A DNA stretch of 16,737 nt from a bacterium (lineage in GTDB: Bacteria; Gemmatimonadota; Gemmatimonadetes; Gemmatimonadales; Gemmatimonadaceae): assembly GCA_021802745.1 (NCBI GenBank), contig JAJZRK010000051.1, positions 1 to 16,737 of the forward strand, read 5' to 3'. The translations under genes were made by a program, and so were the position numbers. The notes beneath the pieces were generated by a model. The model saw only the letters and a program-made list of their open reading frames with translations, did no database searches and was not told the DNA's origin. How positions within the stretch are numbered: the stretch's first letter is position 1; the number at the start of each line of letters is the position of its first letter. Positions 8,164-14,245 of this stretch are shown here, one piece after another.

Positions 8164-10032
8164 ATGAACGCCTCTGCCCCGATGGACAACCTGTTCGTCG
8201 AGTTCCAGCTCGCCGTCGCCGGCCGCTACTCGCTCGACCGCGAACTGGGGCGCGGCGGCATGGGCGTGGTGTACCTGGCGCGCGACGTGCAGCTCGACCG
8301 CCCCGTGGCCATCAAGGTGCTGCCATCGGAGCGCGGATACGACACGGAGGTACGCGACCGCTTCCTGCGCGAGGCGCGGCTCGCCGCCAAGCTGTCGCAT
8401 CCGAACATCGTTCCCATCTTCGCCGTGGACGAGGCGCCGCCGTTTGTCTTCTATGTGATGGCGTACGTGGACGGCGAGACGCTTGGTCGGCGCGTGCGCA
8501 CGCGCGGACCGCTCGCCGCGTCGGAGTTGACCAAGGTGCTGCGAGAGGTCGCCTGGGCGCTGGGCCACGCGCATGCCCAGGGCGTGGTGCACCGCGATGT
8601 GAAGCCGGACAACATCCTGCTCGAGCGGGGTTCGGGGCGCGCATTGGTCACCGATTTCGGCATCGCCGCCGCGGCTGGCGCCGACGAGCTGTCCGCGGTC
8701 GCCGGGACGCCGGAGTACATGAGTCCCGAGCAGGCGCTCGGCGGCACGGTGGACGCGCGGTCCGATGTGTATGGACTTGGCGCCACGGCCGTCTTTGCCT
8801 GCACCGGTCGGCCGCCCTACTCGGGCGACCGTGCCGTGGACGTGCTGGCCCAGCAGGTGGCGAGCCCCGTGCCGGTGCTCACGGTACCCGGCGCAAGCGT
8901 GCCGCGCGTGCTGGCGCACCTCATCGAGAAGTGCCTCGCGAAGGAACCCGAACGCCGTCCGCCAAGCGCCCTCGCGCTGGCCGAACAGATGGGCGGCGCG
9001 CTCGAGGAACGCCGTGAAGTGCCGGCCTCGCTGCGCGCGTTCGTGAAGCGGGAAGGGCGCATCATCAGTTCGGGCGGCGTGATGCTGGGCGGATATCTTC
9101 TGCTGATGGTGACCGCGGCCTCGGTCCTGGCCTTTGGCCCGGTGGCGGCCGTCGGCACCGTTGGCCTCATCGCCGTCGCCATGCCATTCGCCGCCATGGT
9201 CTGGCAGGCGCGCAAGCTGCTGCGCCGCGGGTTCGAGGTTCCCGACGTGCGCATGGCGTTCGACCACGAGATCGCACAACTGCGCGAGGAGTTCATTGCG
9301 GGCGGCGGCGTCGAGCGACGAGGGTTGGAGCGCGCGGCGGGCGTCGCCACCGTCGCGTTCGGGCTTGGGGAAGTGCTGGCGCTCTCGGCGCGCATGGTCT
9401 TCCCGATCAGTGAAGTGCGCATCGTGACGCTCGTCGCGCCCGTCATGGGCTTCGGGTTCCTCCTCAGCCTGCTCGTGCGCGAGGTGTTGCGCAATCGTCG
9501 TCCGTATTCCGCGCCGGAAGGGTGGACGAAGCTCTGGCTCGGCAAGGTGGGGCGTGCGGCGTTCGCGCTGGCGCGCCGGTTTGGCGGCCGGCCGGTGGAA
9601 GGGGCGGCGACCACGCACCGCGCCACGGAGCTCGCCATTAGCATGGCCGCCGGCGAACTGTTCGCGTCACTGCCGAAGGCGACGCGGCGCACCCTGGGCG
9701 ACGTGCCGAAGATCATTGCCTCGCTGCAGCGCGACGCCGAGTCGCTGCGCGCGCATCGCGACACGCTGCAGGCATCGCTGGCCGAGGCCGGCGATGCGGC
9801 CGAGCGTGATCAATACGCGGATGTGCGCGCTCTGCGCGATGACCTCGGCGAGCGGCATCGCGAGGTGGTGTCGACGCTGGAGCGCATGCGGCTCGACCTG
9901 CTGCGCCTGCACGCCGGCACCTTGTCGGTGGAGGGTGTCACGACGCAACTGGGCCTGGCGCAGGATGTGGCCCAGGAGGTACGCCGCCTGCTCGAGGCGC
10001 GTGGAGAGCTCGATCGGTTCCTGACGCCATGA
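8164..10032 (+). CDS. Transmembrane serine/threonine protein kinase (PknB/Hanks type)
   Basis: A 622-residue Hanks-type kinase. The catalytic domain covers about 22-275: Gly-rich loop GRGGMG (29-34), ATP lysine K51 in VAIKVL, helix-C glutamate E70, catalytic loop HRDVKPDN (143-150), DFG (164-166), and the activation-segment end GTPEYMSPEQA (181-191). After it come hydrophobic stretches at about 305-325, 326-347, 391-412 and 418-439, consistent with four membrane helices, and then a helical tail rich in Arg, Glu, Leu and Ala (about 490-622) that looks coiled-coil. No PASTA, WD40, TPR or other named sensor domain is recognisable. The gene is divergent from yjbQ and is followed by strong hairpins, so it is probably monocistronic. 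The start may be the ATG at 8164 or the one at 8182; neither has a clear SD. Confidence 0.93.
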   Translation: MNASAPMDNLFVEFQLAVAGRYSLDRELGRGGMGVVYLARDVQLDRPVAIKVLPSERGYDTEVRDRFLREARLAAKLSHPNIVPIFAVDEAPPFVFYVMAYVDGETLGRRVRTRGPLAASELTKVLREVAWALGHAHAQGVVHRDVKPDNILLERGSGRALVTDFGIAAAAGADELSAVAGTPEYMSPEQALGGTVDARSDVYGLGATAVFACTGRPPYSGDRAVDVLAQQVASPVPVLTVPGASVPRVLAHLIEKCLAKEPERRPPSALALAEQMGGALEERREVPASLRAFVKREGRIISSGGVMLGGYLLLMVTAASVLAFGPVAAVGTVGLIAVAMPFAAMVWQARKLLRRGFEVPDVRMAFDHEIAQLREEFIAGGGVERRGLERAAGVATVAFGLGEVLALSARMVFPISEVRIVTLVAPVMGFGFLLSLLVREVLRNRRPYSAPEGWTKLWLGKVGRAAFALARRFGGRPVEGAATTHRATELAISMAAGELFASLPKATRRTLGDVPKIIASLQRDAESLRAHRDTLQASLAEAGDAAERDQYADVRALRDDLGERHREVVSTLERMRLDLLRLHAGTLSVEGVTTQLGLAQDVAQEVRRLLEARGELDRFLTP

Positions 10033-10037
10033 AGAAA

Positions 10038-10062
10038 CCCCGCCCGTAGCGAACGGGCGGGG
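10038..10062. terminator. Strong hairpin, kinase 3' end
   Basis: A perfect 10-bp stem CCCCGCCCGT / ACGGGCGGGG with a 5-nt loop AGCGA lies 5 nt after the kinase stop. It is followed by CTTCG rather than a T run, so it is terminator-like but not a canonical intrinsic terminator. The flanking genes are convergent and it could act on both strands. Confidence 0.7.
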
Positions 10063-10100
10063 CTTCGACGAGCGCGGCCGTAGGCCGCGCGTGTTCGAAG
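10063..10100. terminator. Second hairpin before the minus-strand gene end
   Basis: GCGCGGCC (10072-10079), loop GTA, GGCCGCGC (10083-10090), extended outside by CTTCGA / TCGAAG (10063-10068, 10095-10100). It directly follows the first hairpin and ends just before the stop of the convergent gene at 10107. The two in tandem probably terminate opposite transcripts. Confidence 0.6.
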
Positions 10101-10106
10101 CGGTGC

Positions 10107-10652
10107 CTACTTCTTCAGCGCCGCGACCACCGAGTCCACCGCGGCCAGGTACGCGGTCACGAGCGGGCGGCGCGCCGTGAAGACGATCTCGGCGCTGCTG
10201 CTCGTGATGAACTTCACCGCCACGTCGCCCGTCTCCTTGCGCAGCGCGTCATTCGGGATGCGCGCGCCGACCGTGGAGGTGGGGGCACACTGTCCATTCA
10301 GGCAGTTCTGGTCATCACGAGCACTCGTCACCGGGAGCGGACGGTTCAGCCCCTGGGCGTTGCTCGCGTCGGAGATTGCCGGGTACGCGCTGTTGACCCA
10401 GAGCCGGTGATACCGGTCGGGGGTGCCGTTGCGGCGCACGAACGTGCGCAGGCCGAATTGTGGCGTGGTGGCGCTCCAAGCGACGATTTCGACGATGGAG
10501 GCCTTTTCGAAATCGCGAATCTGGATGACGGCGCCGCCTTGCGCCGCTTCGCGGCCGGCACTCGGCCGGGCCACCACGGCCACCGCGGCGACGGCGACGG
10601 CGAGGGCGGCGGTGCGGAGAAGAAATCGGCGTGAACGAATGCTCAGGAACAT
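10107..10652 (-). CDS. Small secreted protein of unknown function
   Basis: A 181-residue protein I do not recognise. The N-terminus has a basic start (MFLSIRSRRF) and a long Ala/Val hydrophobic stretch to about residue 29, then RPSAGREAA, which reads as a signal peptide or signal anchor. The mature part contains one CxxxxC pair (Cys117, Cys122 in NCLNGQC), which could form a disulfide, and ends in an Ala/Val-rich helix with KK. The ATG at 10652 is only 2 nt after the TGA of the upstream cyclase gene, so the two are cotranscribed. Longer upstream in-frame starts would run through the cyclase gene and are unlikely. Localisation outside the cytoplasm is inferred from the leader only; no function is proposed. 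Confidence 0.75.
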   Translation of the reverse strand: MFLSIRSRRFLLRTAALAVAVAAVAVVARPSAGREAAQGGAVIQIRDFEKASIVEIVAWSATTPQFGLRTFVRRNGTPDRYHRLWVNSAYPAISDASNAQGLNRPLPVTSARDDQNCLNGQCAPTSTVGARIPNDALRKETGDVAVKFITSSSAEIVFTARRPLVTAYLAAVDSVVAALKK

Positions 10653-10654
10653 GG

Positions 10655-11302
10655 TCAGGTATCCGTGGTAGTGTGGCGCAGGACCGCCCGCACCGGCGCG
10701 GCATCGAGTCCGCCGAGCTTGATTGGTGCGGCCATCAGATCGTACGATCCCGCGGTGGGAATGGAAAGGTCCAGATTCTCCAGGTTGAACGCGCCGCCGT
10801 CGAACAGCGCATGATGCACGGCCAGCGACTGCGACTCGCGGAGGTCCACGCTCGGGCAGTCCACGCCGAGCAGGCGCAGTCCGTCCGCGACGAGCGACCT
10901 CGCGCACGCGGCGCTCAGGGCGGGCCACTCCTCAGGAAAGACGCCGCTCGCACTCGAGCGTCCCGTCTTGAGCAGGAGACGTGCCGGCGCCGTACGGAGC
11001 CCCGCCGCGCGCAGGGCGTCTCGGTCGAGCGCCCCCGAGAGCGATGACACGTCGAGGACCACCGCAGGGCCGATGAAGACGTCGAGCGGCAGCTGGTCGC
11101 TGGATGCCGCATCATCCCGCACGTGCAGCGGTGCGTCGGCATGCGTCCCCACGTGCGGACTGGTCGTGAGCGCCGAGAGATTCACGCTCGCGCCGTCGGC
11201 AATCCGCCAGTTCCAGCCGCATGAAAACGGCGTATCCCCCGGCCATTCCGGAGTCCCCGGCGCCAGCCGAATGGAAATGTCTATGAGATGATCGCTCTTC
11301 AC
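10655..11302 (-). CDS. Cyclase family metal hydrolase, kynurenine-formamidase-like
   Basis: A 215-residue protein of the cyclase/KynB family. The metal-binding motif HxGTHxDxPxH is intact as HVGTHADAPLH (His50, His54, Asp56, His60). The early PEWPGDTPF and the later VDCPSVDLRES, HHALFDGG and ENLDLS blocks also match bacterial kynurenine formamidases, which hydrolyse N-formylkynurenine in tryptophan breakdown. No kynA or kynU gene is nearby, so another amide or lactone substrate is possible and I give no symbol. It begins with GTG at 11302 with no Shine-Dalgarno sequence; the family alignment supports this start. Upstream lies bshB1 with a 57-nt gap that holds a period-11 repeat. The gene after it starts 2 nt beyond the stop. 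Confidence 0.85.
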   Translation of the reverse strand: MKSDHLIDISIRLAPGTPEWPGDTPFSCGWNWRIADGASVNLSALTTSPHVGTHADAPLHVRDDAASSDQLPLDVFIGPAVVLDVSSLSGALDRDALRAAGLRTAPARLLLKTGRSSASGVFPEEWPALSAACARSLVADGLRLLGVDCPSVDLRESQSLAVHHALFDGGAFNLENLDLSIPTAGSYDLMAAPIKLGGLDAAPVRAVLRHTTTDT

Positions 11303-11309
11303 GAGGTAG

Positions 11310-11353
11310 TCTGTTGTCTCTCTGTTGTCTTTCTGTTGTCTGTCTGTTGTTTC
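11310..11353. repeat. 11-bp tandem array (TCTGTTGTYTN x4) before the cyclase gene
   Basis: Four copies of TCTGTTGTCTC, TCTGTTGTCTT, TCTGTTGTCTG and TCTGTTGTTTC fill the gap between the bshB1 stop and the cyclase GTG. On the coding (minus) strand the unit reads as an A/C-rich GACAACAGA-type word. It ends 7 nt upstream of the start codon. Confidence 0.93.
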
Positions 11354-11359
11354 TCTTTC

Positions 11360-12079
11360 CTAAAACGTTTCGACCTGCAAGTCCATCACATCATCCACTC
11401 GCATCGTCTCATGCGTCCAGAACGGCTCGCCGTACTGCGTGCGGATCAGCGCGCCGTAGTGCGCCGACTGATGGCGAATGACCTCGGCGAGCGGCTCTCC
11501 ATTGGGATACACCTCGCCCGCCTGGATGACTCCCTCGAACTGCGATTGGTAGCACGCGACGGCCTTGAGTTTCGTGTCAAATTCGGCCGAGATGTCCACC
11601 ACGAACGTCGGCTTCACGTGGTCTTCGCGGTACGTGATGGCGTGCAACAGCTTGCGGGGGCGGTGCGGTTCGCGTCCCAGGTCCATCTTGCGAATGCCCG
11701 ACAGAAAGCAGGCGTCGCGAACCAGCTGGGCGGCGACGCGATGGTCGGGATGCCGTCCGCGCGGGGCCGGCGCGATGACCACTTGCGGGCGCAGCCGGCG
11801 GATCACCGACACCAGCTGGGCGCGCGTCGCTGGCGTGTTCTCGAGATGAGAGTCGGGCAGGCCGAGGTTCTCGCGCACGGCGACGCCAAGGACTTCGGCG
11901 GCGTTGGCCGCTTCGGCGGCACGAAGCTCGACCGACCCCTTCGTGCCCATCTCGCCGCGCGTGAGGTCTATGATCGCCGTGCGGCGTCCCTCGCGCGCGA
12001 GCCTCGCCAGCGTGCCGCCGCAGAGCAGCTCGGCGTCGTCGGGATGCGGCGCGAAGGCGAGGACATCAACGGGTGGCAT
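11360..12079 (-). CDS. bshB1: Bacillithiol biosynthesis deacetylase BshB1 (PIG-L family)
   Basis: A 239-residue PIG-L/LmbE-type zinc deacetylase. The zinc-site motif PHPDDAE covers residues 11-17 (His12, Asp14, Asp15) and the third ligand region is RHPDHRVA (109-116). GEMGTKGS (43-50), LGLPDS and the C-terminal HYGALIRTQYGEPF blocks are typical of BshB1, which removes acetyl from GlcNAc-malate during bacillithiol synthesis. bshA and bshC are not in the window. I start at the ATG at 12079 by analogy with family N-termini. A GTG at 12091 in the same frame (adding four residues) directly abuts the heptamer array and is a real alternative. It is divergent from the Rid-family gene across about 200 bp. 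Confidence 0.85.
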   Translation of the reverse strand: MPPVDVLAFAPHPDDAELLCGGTLARLAREGRRTAIIDLTRGEMGTKGSVELRAAEAANAAEVLGVAVRENLGLPDSHLENTPATRAQLVSVIRRLRPQVVIAPAPRGRHPDHRVAAQLVRDACFLSGIRKMDLGREPHRPRKLLHAITYREDHVKPTFVVDISAEFDTKLKAVACYQSQFEGVIQAGEVYPNGEPLAEVIRHQSAHYGALIRTQYGEPFWTHETMRVDDVMDLQVETF

Positions 12080-12091
12080 GGACGGGGGCAC

Positions 12092-12161
<70 letters not shown>

Positions 12162-12249
12162 ACTGCGCGACTCGAGCGCGCATCGCGCGACGAAAGGCAA
12201 TTCGTAGTAAGCTAGTGTCGTTGACACGCCTTCGTCATCCGCTGTTGAT

Positions 12250-12291
12250 CGTCGTCCGTCTCACGTCTCCCCTCTCCCCTCAGTCCCATCC
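12250..12291 (+). repeat. Degenerate pyrimidine heptads before the Rid-family gene
   Basis: Successive 7-mers CGTCGTC, CGTCTCA, CGTCTCC, CCTCTCC, CCTCAGT, CCCATCC lead directly into the ATG at 12292. The period 7 is clear in the middle four units and fades at the end. The leader has almost no purines and no Shine-Dalgarno sequence. Confidence 0.6.
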
Positions 12292-12687
12292 ATGAACTCC
12301 ATCAGCACCGCCCACGCCCCCATCCCCGCCGGCCACTACTCCCAGGCCATAGTCCACAATGGCTGCGTCTACGTGGCCGGCCAGCTTCCCATCATCCCGG
12401 GCCAGAAGGAACACAGGGTCGGGAGCATCGAGGAGCAGACGACGCGGGTCTTCGCCAACATCCAGGCCGTCCTGCACGCGGCCGGGAGCGACCTGAATCG
12501 CATGCTGCAAGTGACGGTCTACATCTCCGACATGGAGCTGTGGGGACGCTTCAACGCGGCTTACATGGCGCTCATGGGCGACCACAAGCCCGCGCGCGCC
12601 GTGGTCCCCGTGAACGCGCTGCACTACGGCTATCACGTGGAGGTGCAAGTGATCGCCGCCCTCAACGAGCCGGACACCGCCGCGTGA
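12292..12687 (+). CDS. Rid family protein (RidA/YjgF/UK114 superfamily)
   Basis: A 131-residue Rid-fold protein of standard length. Archetypal RidA hydrolyses reactive enamine/imine intermediates such as 2-aminoacrylate made by PLP enzymes. The fold blocks HYSQAIVHNG, VYVAGQLP and PARAVVPVNAL are present, and Arg102 matches the essential Arg105 of E. coli RidA. Compared with E. coli RidA as I recall it, Ser30 is Ala29, Cys107 is Val104 and Glu120 is Gln119, so the active site is not the archetypal one. It may belong to another Rid subgroup with a different substrate or none. The last codons overlap the start of a dehydrogenase gene by four bases (GTGA), suggesting the two act in one pathway. 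Confidence 0.88.
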   Translation: MNSISTAHAPIPAGHYSQAIVHNGCVYVAGQLPIIPGQKEHRVGSIEEQTTRVFANIQAVLHAAGSDLNRMLQVTVYISDMELWGRFNAAYMALMGDHKPARAVVPVNALHYGYHVEVQVIAALNEPDTAA

Positions 12688-13487
12688 GTGTCTGGCGCGG
12701 CCAGGTTGTCGTGCTCACCGGCGCGTCGCTTGGCATCGGCGCCGAGACCGCGCGCACGCTTGCCGCACGTGGCACGCGGCTTGTGATCGCAGGAAGGGAC
12801 GCCTGCCGGCTGGATCAGGTGGCCGACGCCTGCCGCGCCGCCGGCGCCGAGGTCGAGCCCGTCATCGGCGACGTAACCGTCGAGGCGGATTGCCGCGAAC
12901 TGATCGCGCGGGCCGCCGCACGCTTCGGGCGCATTGACACGCTGATCTGCAACGCGGGCCAGGCCATGTGGGCGCGGGCCGAAGATGTGAGCGACTGGAA
13001 GGTCTTCGAACGCCTGGTTCGCGTGAACTACCTGGGTGCGGTGTACTGCGCGCTCGCCGCGCTGCCGCACTTGCGGGCGTCGAGCGGGCGACTGGTGGTC
13101 GTGTCGAGCCTCGCGGGCAAGACGGGCGTGCCCATGCGCTCGGGCTACGCGGCCGCCAAGGCTGCGCTGATCGGTTTCTTCGACTCGCTCCGCATCGAGC
13201 TGGCCGAATCGGGCGTGTCGGTGACGATTGTCTGTCCGGGCTTCGTCGGCACGGGCTCGCGGGCGAGGAACCTGGGCGCGGACGGGCACTTGCTGGGGCG
13301 CAGTCCGGTCAACGAAGCGGCGATGATGGGCGTGGCCGAGTGCACGAGGCAGTTGCTCGACGCCGCCGAGCACCGCGACCGTGAGCTGGTGATGACGGCG
13401 CGCGCGCGGCTCGGCGTTTGGCTCAAGCTGCTCCTTCCCGCGCTCGTGGATCGGATGGCGGCCAAGGCGATGGCGCGCGGACGATGA
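12684..13487 (+). CDS. Short-chain dehydrogenase/reductase (SDR) family oxidoreductase
   Basis: A 267-residue classical SDR. The cofactor motif TGASLGIG is at 12-19, NAG at 90-92, the catalytic Ser142 (SSLAGKTG) is 13 residues before Tyr155, and YAAAK gives Lys159; all four catalytic elements are intact. Asp-containing motifs such as GDVTVEADC follow the usual SDR adenine-site pattern. The GTG start at 12684 overlaps the TGA of the Rid-family gene and gives VSVWRGQVVVLTGAS, the normal N-terminus of the fold; longer starts would lie inside the upstream gene. Ending with a hydrophobic and basic tail (KLLLPALVDRMAAKAMARGR), it may associate with membranes, as some DHRS7-like members do. Substrate unknown. 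Confidence 0.92.
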   Translation: MSVWRGQVVVLTGASLGIGAETARTLAARGTRLVIAGRDACRLDQVADACRAAGAEVEPVIGDVTVEADCRELIARAAARFGRIDTLICNAGQAMWARAEDVSDWKVFERLVRVNYLGAVYCALAALPHLRASSGRLVVVSSLAGKTGVPMRSGYAAAKAALIGFFDSLRIELAESGVSVTIVCPGFVGTGSRARNLGADGHLLGRSPVNEAAMMGVAECTRQLLDAAEHRDRELVMTARARLGVWLKLLLPALVDRMAAKAMARGR

Positions 13488-13526
13488 TGAGGCGGTGCCG
13501 GGGCGGGGCACGGGGGTAAGTGATGC

Positions 13527-13550
13527 GGGCCGCGGAGTGATCCGCGGTCC
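13527..13550. terminator. Terminator-like hairpin between convergent SDR and LTxxQ genes
   Basis: GGGCCGCGGA, loop GTGA, TCCGCGGTCC: a 10-bp stem with one G-T wobble and no mismatch, 39 nt after the SDR stop and 25 nt beyond the end of the minus-strand gene. There is no T tract, but the position between convergent genes supports a bidirectional terminator. Confidence 0.65.
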
Positions 13551-13575
13551 GCTTGTCACCTGCCGGTGTTGTCGC

Positions 13576-13971
13576 TCAGCGCGGCGGACGCTGCCGGTTC
13601 TGCATCGCGGCCTGCATATCGGCCAGGTTCTTGGCGAACACGGTCTGCTGGTCCGGGGTGAGCAGGGCCTTGATGGCCTCGTTCCGCTTGTTGGTGATCT
13701 CGGTGCGCTTGGCGCGCATTTCCGGGCTGCGCATGTCAGCGCCGGAGGCGTGTGCCTCCTCCATCATCTTGCGGCTCTCGGCCGCCGAGGCGGTCATGAG
13801 CGAGTCCACCTTGGCCTTCTGCGCGTCGGTCAGGGTGATCCCCTGGAACAGCATTTCCATCTGGCGCTGCGCAAAGCCTTGGCCGCCGCGCTGAGGAGGT
13901 CCGCCCTGCGCCATCGCAGTCGAGGCCGTCAGCGCAATCGTGGCTGCGGCAAGAAACCGAATCACCTTCAT
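13576..13971 (-). CDS. LTxxQ-motif periplasmic protein, Spy/CpxP-like
   Basis: A 131-residue exported protein. A clear Sec signal peptide runs from MKVIRFLAAATIALTASTAMA with likely cleavage after residue 21 (AMA-Q). The mature part is alpha-helical, rich in Gln, Arg, Met and Ala, and carries two LTxxQ-type motifs, LTDAQ (47-51) and LTPDQQ (104-109), in the spacing seen in Spy/CpxP-family proteins. Spy is an ATP-independent periplasmic chaperone and CpxP a stress-sensor modulator; which role applies here is unknown. A good SD (GGAGG, 4 nt before ATG) supports the start. A GC-rich hairpin sits just upstream of the SD in the leader. The gene is single, divergent from the M28 peptidase gene. Confidence 0.82.
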   Translation of the reverse strand: MKVIRFLAAATIALTASTAMAQGGPPQRGGQGFAQRQMEMLFQGITLTDAQKAKVDSLMTASAAESRKMMEEAHASGADMRSPEMRAKRTEITNKRNEAIKALLTPDQQTVFAKNLADMQAAMQNRQRPPR

Positions 13972-14245
13972 CCGTCCTCCGAGTGGTTCTCCCCGGCGCC
14001 GATCGCCGGGGAATCACAGTAAGTACGTCCGGCGCCGCTGAGGCGTTAGCCGGGCCGTCAGGGGCCGCGAAGGGGTGTACCGCCCGCCCGGCCACCGAGT
14101 TCCTCTCCCGGAGGCCAGCCGGGCCCTCTCGAGCGGGCGCGGGGGTCATGAAACCGCGGCAACGTAGGCATAGTAGTAGTGAGCCGGGGCGCTACCGCGT
14201 CCAGCCGGACGGTCCGTGTCAATTCCACCCGCACCGCAAACCCTC
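13972..14245. promoter_or_regulatory. Divergent intergenic region, LTxxQ gene / M28 peptidase gene
   Basis: The region holds the SD GGAGG of the minus-strand gene (13976-13980) and a hairpin TCCCCGGCG/CGCCGGGGA (13990-14012) in that gene's leader. It also has three mutually complementary 7-mers on the way to the M28 gene: GCCGGGC at 14049-14055, GCCCGGC at 14086-14092 and GCCGGGC at 14118-14124. The middle one can pair with either flank. No convincing -35/-10 pair or known riboswitch is recognisable, and no ORF here looks real. Confidence 0.45.
13990..14012 (-). promoter_or_regulatory. Hairpin in the leader of the LTxxQ gene
   Basis: A perfect 9-bp stem with a 5-nt loop lies 9 nt upstream of the GGAGG ribosome binding site. 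Weak outer pairing (GTG / CAC) may extend it. It could stabilise the message, act as an attenuator, or be a protein site. Confidence 0.5.

Noticed and set aside
8074..9618. Long minus-strand open frame opposite the kinase
   Set aside because: Arg/His/Gly-rich composition without motifs; the plus-strand kinase has every catalytic motif.
10653..10928. Longer form of the secreted protein starting at 10928
   Set aside because: The added 92 residues lie inside the cyclase gene on the same strand, are Arg-rich, and would bury the signal peptide.
14013..14245. Known riboswitch upstream of the M28 gene
   Set aside because: No conserved core of a cobalamin, TPP, SAM or cyclic-di-GMP riboswitch could be recognised; only GC-rich pairings are seen.
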